Source: Gammaproteobacteria bacterium
GTDB taxonomy: Bacteria; Pseudomonadota; Gammaproteobacteria; Steroidobacterales; Rariloculaceae
Reading direction: 5' to 3'
DNA length: 5,995 bases
NCBI GenBank assembly: GCA_016927175.1
Contig: JAFGNC010000470.1
Span: forward strand, 1 to 5,995
Numbering within the stretch: position 1 is the stretch's first letter; every line of letters starts with the position of its first letter. Under the pieces are notes generated by a model. It searched no databases and was not told the DNA's origin. It worked only from the letters and a program-made list of their open reading frames with translations. Shown here one piece after another: positions 1 through 5,877 of this stretch. The translations under genes were made by a program, and so were the position numbers.

Positions 1-1193
1 CACTCGAGCAGGAGGGGCTGAGCGTTCCGCTGTACAGCCTCGGAGCCGACGGGGAGGAGGCGCTCGCGCGGGCCGACGACGACCGGCTCGTGCTCGACCG
101 ACCTCTCGGCAAGAGGCACGTCCCCGAGCTGAAGGCCGGCGAGGCGACGATCCGCGTGTCCGCGGCCCGTCCCGTGCTGTTCGGATACCGGGAGGCCGAG
201 TCGGAGGCGGTGCACGAGTTCACGGTCAACCTGACGCCGCCGCGGGTGTCGATCCTGTCCCGGCACCACTACATCAATCACGGCGGCTCGGAGATGGTCG
301 TCTACCGCGCGACTCCGGCCGAGGCCGAGTCGGGTGTCCGCGTCGGCGACGTCGAATATCCGGGCTATCCGGCGTCGGGCGCCGGCATCGACACGTCGGA
401 CCCGTCGCTGCGGGTGGCCTTCTTCTCGCTGCAGTGGAACCAGAGCGTCGATACGCCGATCAGCCTGTTCGCCCGCGACGAGCTCGGCAACGAGACGAGC
501 AGCGTCTTCGACTACCGCGTATTCGAGAAGCAGTTCCGCAACAGCCGCATCAACCTCGACGACCGTTTCCTCGCGCGCGTCGTTCCGGCGATCCTGGCAA
601 ACTCGACGGAGCTCGAGGTCGACGATCCGAGCGACCTGCTGCAATCGTACCTGCGCATCAATCGAGAGCTGCGCCGGCAGAACAACGAGACGATCGCCGC
701 TCTGGCCGGGCAGACCGCCCCCGAGATCCTGTGGGACGGGCCGTTCAAGCAGCTCGTCAACACGGCCGTCGAGGCGGGCTTCGCCGACCAGCGCGCGTAC
801 GTCTACGACGGCGACGTGGTCGACCACCAGGTGCATCTCGGGTTCGACCTCGCGTCTACCGCCGCGGCGCCGGTGCTGGCGGCGAACGACGGCAGAGTCC
901 TGCACGCGGGCTGGCTCGGCATCTACGGCAACTGCGTCATCGTCGACCACGGCATGGGGCTGCAGTCGCTGTATGCGCATCTGTCGTCTATCGATGTCGC
1001 CGCCGGCGACATGGTCTCGACCGACCAGCGCCTCGGCCGCAGCGGGGCGACGGGCCTGGCGGGCGGAGACCACCTGCACTTCACGATGCTGCTCGGCGGC
1101 CGGGCCGTGACGCCGATCGACTGGTGGAGCCCGCAGTGGGTCGAGGACCGGATCCTGCGCAAGCTCCGCGAGGCCGGCGCGACGGACCTTTGA
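1..1193 (+). CDS. M23 family zinc metallopeptidase, 5'-partial
   Basis: The reading frame is open from the left edge (first full codon at position 3) to the TGA at 1191-1193, giving 396 visible residues; an internal GTG at 90 is in frame but coding clearly continues upstream of it, so the true start and any signal peptide or membrane anchor lie outside. Residues about 1-220 have no motif I can name and read like beta-rich extracytoplasmic sequence. The C-terminal 120 residues are a complete M23 (LytM/peptidase M23, lysostaphin-like) domain: H278-x3-D282 (HLGFD), the YAHLS block with H326, and HLH at 357-359. By family knowledge H278, D282 and H359 bind Zn, and H326/H357 assist catalysis. Such enzymes usually cleave peptidoglycan cross-bridges or activate amidases in the periplasm. 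All metal ligands are present, so it should be active. The substrate is not deducible. The domain call is secure; the N-terminal part is unrecognised. Confidence 0.93.
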   Translation, partial: LEQEGLSVPLYSLGADGEEALARADDDRLVLDRPLGKRHVPELKAGEATIRVSAARPVLFGYREAESEAVHEFTVNLTPPRVSILSRHHYINHGGSEMVVYRATPAEAESGVRVGDVEYPGYPASGAGIDTSDPSLRVAFFSLQWNQSVDTPISLFARDELGNETSSVFDYRVFEKQFRNSRINLDDRFLARVVPAILANSTELEVDDPSDLLQSYLRINRELRRQNNETIAALAGQTAPEILWDGPFKQLVNTAVEAGFADQRAYVYDGDVVDHQVHLGFDLASTAAAPVLAANDGRVLHAGWLGIYGNCVIVDHGMGLQSLYAHLSSIDVAAGDMVSTDQRLGRSGATGLAGGDHLHFTMLLGGRAVTPIDWWSPQWVEDRILRKLREAGATDL

Positions 1194-1235
1194 CCCGAGC
1201 GCAATAGCCCGAGCGCAATAGCCCGAGCGCGATAC
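1194..1235. repeat. 14-bp tandem repeat, three units
   Basis: Immediately after the M23 stop codon, the unit CCCGAGCGCAATAG occurs at 1194-1207 and again identically at 1208-1221; a third unit from 1222 carries a G for A change and then degenerates. It lies in the non-coding convergent gap between the peptidase gene and the small proline-rich gene. It looks like a simple slippage-type repeat; no function is visible. Confidence 0.8.
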
Positions 1236-1243
1236 CCGGTTGG

Positions 1244-1258
1244 GCGCGGGGGCCGCGC
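1244..1258. terminator. Short GC hairpin in convergent gap, possible terminator
   Basis: GCGCGG (1244-1249) and CCGCGC (1253-1258) form a perfect 6-bp stem with a GGG loop, about 50 bp after the M23 stop and about 55 bp beyond the stop of the opposing gene. There is no T-tract on either side, so it does not meet the usual intrinsic terminator pattern. In such GC-rich sequence a hairpin of this size may be chance. Confidence 0.25.
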
Positions 1259-1313
1259 GAATCCCGCCGGTGCGCCGCCCCGCCGCGATAGGATCCGCAG
1301 CGACGGAAGGGCG

Positions 1314-1523
1314 CTAGAGGATGCGTTTCGGCTTCGGAGGCCGCGGGTCGTCGATCGGCGGCGGGTCCGGCACTTCGTGCGGTCCGCGCCGCCGCGGCGG
1401 CTCCTCCACGGGCGGCGGATCTTTGTCCGGGTCGGGCGGCGTCGGCGCGCCGTCGTCCGGGTCCCGCTTGCCCGGTCCGGGCGCCTCGGCACGGCTCATC
1501 GCGACGCGCTGCCCGCGACTCAT
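1314..1523 (-). CDS. Small proline-rich, charged protein (69 aa), unknown function
   Basis: This 69-residue protein starts at the ATG at 1523, which overlaps the TGA of the upstream GDSL gene as ATGA (1523-1520), a classic translational-coupling junction; it ends at TAG 1316-1314. A second in-frame ATG at 1499 lacks both this junction and a Shine-Dalgarno, so 1523 is preferred. After a basic start (MSRGQRVA) the rest is almost wholly Pro, Asp, Glu, Arg and Lys, with acidic-Pro steps such as VEEPP, HEVPDPPP and IDDPRPP and a basic PKPKRIL tail. There is no signal peptide, transmembrane segment or cysteine, and it is probably disordered. It resembles the short proline-rich hypothetical proteins common in proteobacteria (recollection, not searched) and the small plus-strand protein at 2919-3137. 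Function is unknown. The coupling argues for a real gene expressed with the hydrolase; a 3' shadow frame is the alternative. Confidence 0.62.
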   Translation of the reverse strand: MSRGQRVAMSRAEAPGPGKRDPDDGAPTPPDPDKDPPPVEEPPRRRGPHEVPDPPPIDDPRPPKPKRIL

Positions 1524-2809
1524 CGTCTCGCGCTCACTTTCGCCGTCACCGGCGGCGCCGGGGCGGCCGGCGCCGCAACGGCGCTCGACAGCGCGCCGCC
1601 CAGAGCTTCGTGCACGGCGCCGGTCGGGTGGATGCCGTCCCAGAACAGGAAGTCGTCGAAACGCGGCGCGCCGCCGTCGTTCGGCGCGCAGCCCTCGTGG
1701 AACGCGCGCTCCGCGTCGAGCGAGGCCAGATAGCGTTCGCTGTCGAAGCACGCGTCGCTCGTGTTCCTGCCCGCCTCTTCCGCGGCCGCGCGCTCGGCCG
1801 CGAGGGCGGCGGCAAAGTCGAACCGCCCGAGCTGCGCCGCCGGCAGCCGGACTTCGATCTCGGCCAGCCTGTCGGCGAGCAGCGCGTTGAAACTTTCCGT
1901 CACCGATCGCGCCGCCTCGAGCGCGACCTCCACGCTGACGCCCTGCTCCTGCGCTGTCGCCCGCACGGCGGGCAGAACGCTGAGGTCCGGTATGTTTGCG
2001 ACGACGACACGCCGCGCGCCGGCGCCGATCAGCCGCTCGACGTTCTCGGCGATCGAATCGACGGCGGCGGCTATGATCCGGTCCGCCGCTGCGGCATCGC
2101 CGGCGGCCGCGCCGTCGTCGCCTGCCCCGCCGGCCGCGGCGCCCGGCGCGGGCAGCGCTTCTTCACCGGCCGTCAGCGCGGGCAGCGCCGCGGCCTGAAG
2201 CGCGTCGATCGCATCGTTGCCGCCGATCATGACCAGGTACAGCGCGCCGGCCGGCAGCGTCGGGCCCCGATCGAGCTGCAGCGCATCGACCTGGCGGGCG
2301 AGACCGCTCGGCCCGCTGTCGCGCGCTTTCGCGCCGGCCACCGCATAGTTGGTCCCGGCCTCCGGCCGGTCCGGCAGAATGTGGAAGGACGGCACCAGCT
2401 CCGGCAGGCCGAGCGCGGCCGCCAGGTGCTCGACGGCGACCGGCCCGTCGCTGACGCGGCTGCGCCTGTAGAACAGGTCCGCGCAGTCGCGCTCGAGCAT
2501 CAGGATTTCGCCGGGGTTGCAGAAACCGATCGTGTGCTCGGGATAGAACGGCTCGTCCAGCAGAAAGTCGGTAACGGCCGCGGCGTTGCCGACGTCGGAC
2601 AGACTGTCGCCGAGCACGAACAGGTCATCCGGCGGCGCAGGCTGCGCGAATGCGGCGCCGGCACCGGCTGCCGCGGCCGCGAAAAGCGCGATCGGCGGCG
2701 CCGCTCGCGCTGCCGTCACCGCCGGCCATCCGAGTGCGCTCGGCGCGCGGCGCGTGGCGCCCGAGCCAACCCGTTCCTTCCCCTGTCCGGTGCCCGACTG
2801 TCGGTGCAC
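1520..2809 (-). CDS. Secreted GDSL/SGNH-family lipase or esterase
   Basis: This 429-aa protein (from the GTG at 2809) is an SGNH hydrolase of the phospholipase/lecithinase/hemolysin type, expected to hydrolyse ester bonds in lipids outside the cytoplasm. Block I is GDSLSDVGN with nucleophile S69; block II glycine is in GTNYAVAGA (G152); block III is GGND (196-199); block V is DGIH with D391 and H394 completing the triad. A hydrophobic Ala-rich stretch at 37-54 followed by AFA|QP at residue 55/56 reads as a Sec signal peptide. An Ala/Gly-rich low-complexity insert (about 213-245) follows block III. No autotransporter barrel follows; the protein ends shortly after block V, so it is a stand-alone enzyme. 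Start choice: AAGGAG lies 7 bases before GTG 2809, giving a long 30-residue n-region; GTG at 2719 (residue 31) gives a neater signal peptide but lacks a ribosome site, and ATG 2920 would run through the divergent promoter area. The stop overlaps the next small gene. Confidence 0.93.
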   Translation of the reverse strand: MHRQSGTGQGKERVGSGATRRAPSALGWPAVTAARAAPPIALFAAAAAGAGAAFAQPAPPDDLFVLGDSLSDVGNAAAVTDFLLDEPFYPEHTIGFCNPGEILMLERDCADLFYRRSRVSDGPVAVEHLAAALGLPELVPSFHILPDRPEAGTNYAVAGAKARDSGPSGLARQVDALQLDRGPTLPAGALYLVMIGGNDAIDALQAAALPALTAGEEALPAPGAAAGGAGDDGAAAGDAAAADRIIAAAVDSIAENVERLIGAGARRVVVANIPDLSVLPAVRATAQEQGVSVEVALEAARSVTESFNALLADRLAEIEVRLPAAQLGRFDFAAALAAERAAAEEAGRNTSDACFDSERYLASLDAERAFHEGCAPNDGGAPRFDDFLFWDGIHPTGAVHEALGGALSSAVAAPAAPAPPVTAKVSARR

Positions 2810-2816
2810 GTGGCGT

Positions 2817-2822
2817 CTCCTT
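2817..2822 (-). promoter_or_regulatory. Ribosome binding site deciding the GDSL hydrolase start
   Basis: On the minus strand AAGGAG is followed after 7 bases (ACGCCAC) by GTG at 2809, in frame with the hydrolase. It is the best Shine-Dalgarno match and spacing among the candidate starts (ATG 2920, ATG 2857, GTG 2809, GTG 2719). Confidence 0.6.
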
Positions 2823-2906
2823 CGCACGTCTGCCGCGGCCGGGTATCCAAGATCCATACCACGGCCCGCTCGTGCCGATGCCGACGGCACGCGGCGCGCG
2901 TGCTGG

Positions 2907-2912
2907 TAGACT
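2907..2912 (+). promoter_or_regulatory. Putative -10 box of a leaderless promoter
   Basis: TAGACT fits the TANNNT -10 pattern and ends six bases before the ATG at 2919. That spacing would put the transcription start at or next to the A of the start codon, and no Shine-Dalgarno precedes the ATG. No clear -35 hexamer is seen 16-18 bp upstream. A leaderless transcript is inferred from spacing alone. Confidence 0.38.
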
Positions 2913-2918
2913 GGCCGC

Positions 2919-3137
2919 ATGAGCTCGCATATCGGCTTTTCGGCGTCGGCCGCTCCCGCGCCGCGGCGCGCGCAGTGGCAGCCGCCCGGCGACGTGCCAG
3001 CGCCGTCCGGACCGCCGGAGCTTCCGGAGCAGCCGTCCGAGCAGCCCGGGGGACCCGGCGAGGTTCCGCCGCGGCGCCCGGACGAGATCCCGGAGACGGA
3101 CCCGCGGCCCGACGAGCTGCCGCCCGGCGAGTCCTGA
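2919..3137 (+). CDS. Small proline-rich acidic protein (72 aa), unknown function
   Basis: ATG 2919 to TGA 3135-3137 encodes 72 residues. After about 18 residues of Ser/Ala-rich start, the protein is a run of proline steps carrying an acidic-aliphatic-Pro motif at roughly even spacing: GDVP, PELP, GEVP, DEIP and DELP. It has no cysteine, no signal peptide and no membrane segment, and should be disordered or polyproline-like. It is divergent from the GDSL hydrolase, with about 110 bp between the two start codons, and no competing gene lies on the other strand. A TAGACT box just upstream suggests leaderless expression. The composition and motif resemble the small gene at the far end of the hydrolase operon, and short proteins of this type occur widely as hypotheticals in proteobacteria (recollection). 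I cannot name a function. The regular motif spacing favours a genuine gene over a chance frame. Confidence 0.58.
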   Translation: MSSHIGFSASAAPAPRRAQWQPPGDVPAPSGPPELPEQPSEQPGGPGEVPPRRPDEIPETDPRPDELPPGES

Positions 3138-3150
3138 CGCGCGCGCCGCC

Positions 3151-3242
3151 CGCGGATCTACGGCGATCTGCCGCCGCTGATCTACCGCCGCCGATCTACC
3201 GCCGGTCTACCGCCGATCTACGGCTGATCTCCCGCTGATCCA
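3151..3242. repeat. Degenerate GATCTA repeat array, 11-bp period at one end
   Basis: Eight units of the type CCGCCGATCTA start (at the GATC or its variant) at 3155, 3165, 3179, 3193, 3204, 3215, 3226 and 3237. The spacings are 10, 14, 14, 11, 11, 11 and 11 bp, and seven of the eight units contain an intact GATC (3204 is GGTC). The array fills the convergent gap between the small proline-rich gene (stop 3137) and the metallophosphatase (stop 3218) and runs through the phosphatase stop codon, encoding its last residues. No terminator with a T-tract is visible in this gap. Confidence 0.8.
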
Positions 3243-4246
3243 CCGGGAGCGGTCCTTTCGGCGGCCGGCCGGCACGGCACCTGCGCGCGGCTCCGGTCGT
3301 GGATGCGGCCGTCGACACCGATGAAAGCCCACTGATACGCCCCCGGCCCGAGCGCCAGCATCAGGACGCCGAAGACGTCGCCGTTGCGATAGGCGGTGTT
3401 TCGCCGCCTGCCGACGAAGGGGTGCAGACCCGCCCCGCCCGTGCCGACGGTGAACTGCCGCGCACCGTCGGCAACGACGTCGCCGTCCGCATTCTGCGGC
3501 GCGAAGCGCTCGTAGACGTGATCGTGGCCGTTCACGACGACGTCCAGCCCGTGCCGCAGCAGAAGCCGCCAGAACGCGTCCGTCGCGCGCCCGTCGTCCC
3601 ACGGCTGCCTGCCGTGGAAGCCGGAGCTGAAGAGCGGATTGTGCCAGTAGGCCAGCAGGCACTCGCGCGGTTCCGCTTCGAGCTCTGCCCGCAGCCACTC
3701 GAGCTGCTCGCCTTCGACCGGCGCGATGCTGTTCAGCGCGACGGCCCGCCACGCGCCGACGTCGAACGCGTACCAGCCGCGGCCGCGGGCCTCGGGCCGC
3801 TCGGCGAACACGTCGAAATACTCGTAGTACGGCTCCGCCTGCGGCGTCGCATAGTCGTGGTTCCCCGGCGTCGGGCGCGTGCGCGCATTGAACCGCCCCC
3901 AGGTCGGCTCGTAGCACGCGTCGAACTCCTGTGCCGCGCCGTCGGGGTACGCGTGATCGCCGGTCGTGAAGACCAGCGCTTCGGGATGGGCCTCTATGAT
4001 CGCGTCGAGCAGCTTCGCCGTCGCTCGCGCCGGCGCAAGCTCCCCGCACATCGCGATATCGCCGGCGCCGACGAAGACGGCCGCGTCGGCCGGGACGTCC
4101 ACCGCCGCGACGGCCGCCGCGAGGCGCGCGTCGGGCGCCGGCTCGACGTCGAAGCGCACGCAGCCCGCCGCCGGCAGCAGCGCCGCGGCGGCAGCCGAGG
4201 CCAATCCGATCGCCCGCCGAAGCTTCGGGGCCGCAGCGCTATTCAC
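3218..4246 (-). CDS. Metallophosphatase (calcineurin-like) lipoprotein
   Basis: This 342-aa protein has a basic n-region (KLRR), an Ala/Leu-rich core and a lipobox-like LLPAAGC with C29, so it is probably a membrane-anchored lipoprotein. The binuclear metallophosphoesterase motifs are all present in order: GD at 62-63, GDHAY 96-100, GNHD 128-131, H202 in YWHNP, and GHDHVYER from 240 (H241, H243). The GNHD-to-GHDH layout with PTWGRFN and RTRPTPGNHDY matches bacterial purple acid phosphatase-like or alkaline phosphatase-like enzymes, which hydrolyse phosphomonoesters or diesters in the periplasm; the substrate is not deducible. The start is GTG 4246, which lies inside the end of the upstream FAD-Rieske gene (8-bp overlap, GTGAATAG), with no clear Shine-Dalgarno, implying coupled translation. 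An in-frame TTG (codon 15) would cut into the signal peptide. The last residues (SAGDQP) are encoded by the GATCTA repeat array and are probably not functional. Confidence 0.92.
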   Translation of the reverse strand: MNSAAAPKLRRAIGLASAAAAALLPAAGCVRFDVEPAPDARLAAAVAAVDVPADAAVFVGAGDIAMCGELAPARATAKLLDAIIEAHPEALVFTTGDHAYPDGAAQEFDACYEPTWGRFNARTRPTPGNHDYATPQAEPYYEYFDVFAERPEARGRGWYAFDVGAWRAVALNSIAPVEGEQLEWLRAELEAEPRECLLAYWHNPLFSSGFHGRQPWDDGRATDAFWRLLLRHGLDVVVNGHDHVYERFAPQNADGDVVADGARQFTVGTGGAGLHPFVGRRRNTAYRNGDVFGVLMLALGPGAYQWAFIGVDGRIHDRSRAQVPCRPAAERTAPGGSAGDQP

Positions 4247-5786
4247 TGATCCGCGCGAGCGCGCGCACGGCGGGCCCGTGCAGAATCGAGCCGTCCGTGT
4301 CGAATCGCGAGCCGTGACACGGGCAGTCCCAGCTCCTCTCGGCCGCGTTCCAGTGCACGTGGCAACCCATGTGCGTGCAGCGGGCGTCCAGAGCGTGCAG
4401 AACGCCGCCCTCGTCCCGGTAGGCGGCGGCCGGCTTGCCTTTGAGACGGATCAGCGCGGCCTCGCCGGGCCTCAGCGAAGCGGCGGCCTTCTCGGGCGGA
4501 GTGTGCAGCCGCTGACCGATCCAGCTCCGCGCGACATGCAGATTCTTGCCGACCAGCTTCATGCCGCCGCCCTTCAGGCCGAGACGGCGGGAGTCGTACA
4601 GCGTCGCCCAGTCGTTGCGCCGGCCGAGCACATCGTCGCTCAGGATCATTGCCGCGACCGTGCCCGTCGTGATGCCCCACGCGCTGAAGCCGGTCGCCAC
4701 GCGGATGCGCGAGCCGCCCGGCAGGATCGGACCGACGTATGGGACGCGGTCGGCCGAATAGAAGTCCTGATTGCCCCAGCGGAAGCGAGGCTCCGTCAGA
4801 CCGAAGTGCTCGCCCGCGTACGCGGTCAGCGTCCTCAGCTTGTCCTCGGTGTCGGCGTGTCCGGTCGGGAACGCCTCGCCGATCAGCACGAGCAGGCGCT
4901 CGGTCTCGCTCCACGGCGCGCTGCGGATCGAGCGCGTCGGCTGGTCGGCGCTGATGAACATGCCCTCCGGCGCACGCTCGCGGTCGACCGGGCCCGCGAT
5001 ACACAGATGCCGATACGGGAACGCCCGGCCGAAGTAGCCGCCGCGATCGAGGATCGGAATGTTGGTCGCGACGATGACGTCATCGGCGCGGACACGGCCC
5101 TCGGCCGTCACGACCGTGCACGGCCTGGCTCCTTCGACGTCGACGACGCGGGTCGACTCGTGCAGCCGTCCGCCGCGCTCGACGAACTCTGCCGCCAGCG
5201 CCGCCTGATACTTGACCGGGTGAAACTGCGCCTGCCCGTCGAAGCAGACGGCCGCACGGACCGGGAACGGCAGTGCCGTCTCGCGGACCAGCCGCGCGGG
5301 CAGCCCGGCCCGCGTCGCGGCCTCGACCTCCCGCTCGACGGCTGCCGCCTGCTCGTCCGACAGCGCGTACGTATACGCCGAGCGCGGCTCGTAATCGCAG
5401 TCGATGTTGCGCTCGCGGATCTGCTCCGCGATCCACCTCAGGCCCGCTTCGTTCGACTGCGCGTAGGCCGCGGCCGCGTCCGCGCCGAAGCGCTGGGTCA
5501 GATGGTGATAGATCAGGCCGTGCTGCGACGTGATCTTGGCCGTGCTGCCGCCGGTCACCTGCCGCCCGATTCGCGATGCTTCCAGCAGCACGACGGAGTT
5601 TCCCGCGCGCTGCAGCATCAGCGCCGCGGTCAGGCCGACGATGCCGCCGCCGATGACGACGGTATCCGCCGACGCGTCTCCCGCGAGAGGCGCGCGGCCC
5701 TCCTCGGCGGGCGGCCCCGTCTCCACCCAGCAGGACGCCGTCGTCGTCGATGTCGAGACCGTCGGAGCCGTGTCCGTCGCCGCCAT
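4239..5786 (-). CDS. FAD-dependent oxidoreductase (DAO fold) with C-terminal Rieske [2Fe-2S] domain
   Basis: The 515-aa product is a fusion. After an S/T-rich 18-residue lead comes a CWVETG segment matching the conserved S-x-W-x-D/E start of this family, then a Rossmann FAD-binding GGGIVG at 46-51 with E69 ending the second strand (VVLLEAS). A DAO-type domain runs to about 390, including TGGSTAKITSQHG (78-90) and the second FAD contact region ATGFSAWGITTG (364-375). A linker is followed by the Rieske domain at about 435-515, with C470-x-H472 and C488-x2-H491 as cluster ligands, 15 residues apart. The layout is that of Bacillus YhfW-type proteins (family recollection). Expected activity is FAD-linked oxidation of an amine or amino acid with electrons passing through the cluster; the substrate is unknown. 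No Sec or Tat signal is seen, so it is probably cytoplasmic. ATG 5786 is preceded by AGGAG at 7 bases. It is first in an operon with the overlapping phosphatase gene. Confidence 0.95.
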   Translation of the reverse strand: MAATDTAPTVSTSTTTASCWVETGPPAEEGRAPLAGDASADTVVIGGGIVGLTAALMLQRAGNSVVLLEASRIGRQVTGGSTAKITSQHGLIYHHLTQRFGADAAAAYAQSNEAGLRWIAEQIRERNIDCDYEPRSAYTYALSDEQAAAVEREVEAATRAGLPARLVRETALPFPVRAAVCFDGQAQFHPVKYQAALAAEFVERGGRLHESTRVVDVEGARPCTVVTAEGRVRADDVIVATNIPILDRGGYFGRAFPYRHLCIAGPVDRERAPEGMFISADQPTRSIRSAPWSETERLLVLIGEAFPTGHADTEDKLRTLTAYAGEHFGLTEPRFRWGNQDFYSADRVPYVGPILPGGSRIRVATGFSAWGITTGTVAAMILSDDVLGRRNDWATLYDSRRLGLKGGGMKLVGKNLHVARSWIGQRLHTPPEKAAASLRPGEAALIRLKGKPAAAYRDEGGVLHALDARCTHMGCHVHWNAAERSWDCPCHGSRFDTDGSILHGPAVRALARISE

Positions 5787-5793
5787 TGCCGCT

Positions 5794-5798
5794 CTCCT
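5794..5798 (-). promoter_or_regulatory. Ribosome binding site of the FAD-Rieske gene
   Basis: AGGAG, within GAGGAGAG on the minus strand, lies 7 bases before ATG 5786 and fixes that start. Confidence 0.65.
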
Positions 5799-5804
5799 CG
5801 CCGG

Positions 5805-5845
5805 ATGAACCGATCGTCCCCGAATTCGACGCGAGCAAGGTTCAT
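5805..5845. promoter_or_regulatory. Spaced inverted repeat upstream of the FAD-Rieske gene
   Basis: ATGAACC (5805-5811) and GGTTCAT (5839-5845) are perfect 7-bp inverted arms separated by 27 bp, 19 bp upstream of the FAD-Rieske start codon. The position would suit an operator or promoter-region site, but I see no convincing -35/-10 pair here and 7-bp arms at this spacing can occur by chance. Confidence 0.25.
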
Positions 5846-5877
5846 GCCACCGCGCCGCGACGAAGAGCGGGCCACGG

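Noticed and set aside
90..1193. GTG at 90 as the true start of the M23 peptidase
   Set aside because: Coding-like sequence in the same frame continues without a stop to the left edge, there is no ribosome site before the GTG, and no signal peptide follows it.
1321..1890. Gly/Ser/Arg-rich plus-strand frame opposite the small proline-rich gene
   Set aside because: Its Gly/Ser runs are the complement of Pro/Asp codons in the minus-strand gene. The ATGA junction supports the minus strand.
1314..3137. Toxin-antitoxin pair made of the two small proline-rich genes
   Set aside because: They are on opposite strands, separated by the hydrolase, with disordered composition and no DNA-binding or toxin motif.
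1610..3238. 542-codon plus-strand open frame across the GDSL gene
   Set aside because: Compositional shadow: no motifs, very Arg-rich, and it crosses several gene boundaries, while the opposite strand encodes all GDSL blocks.
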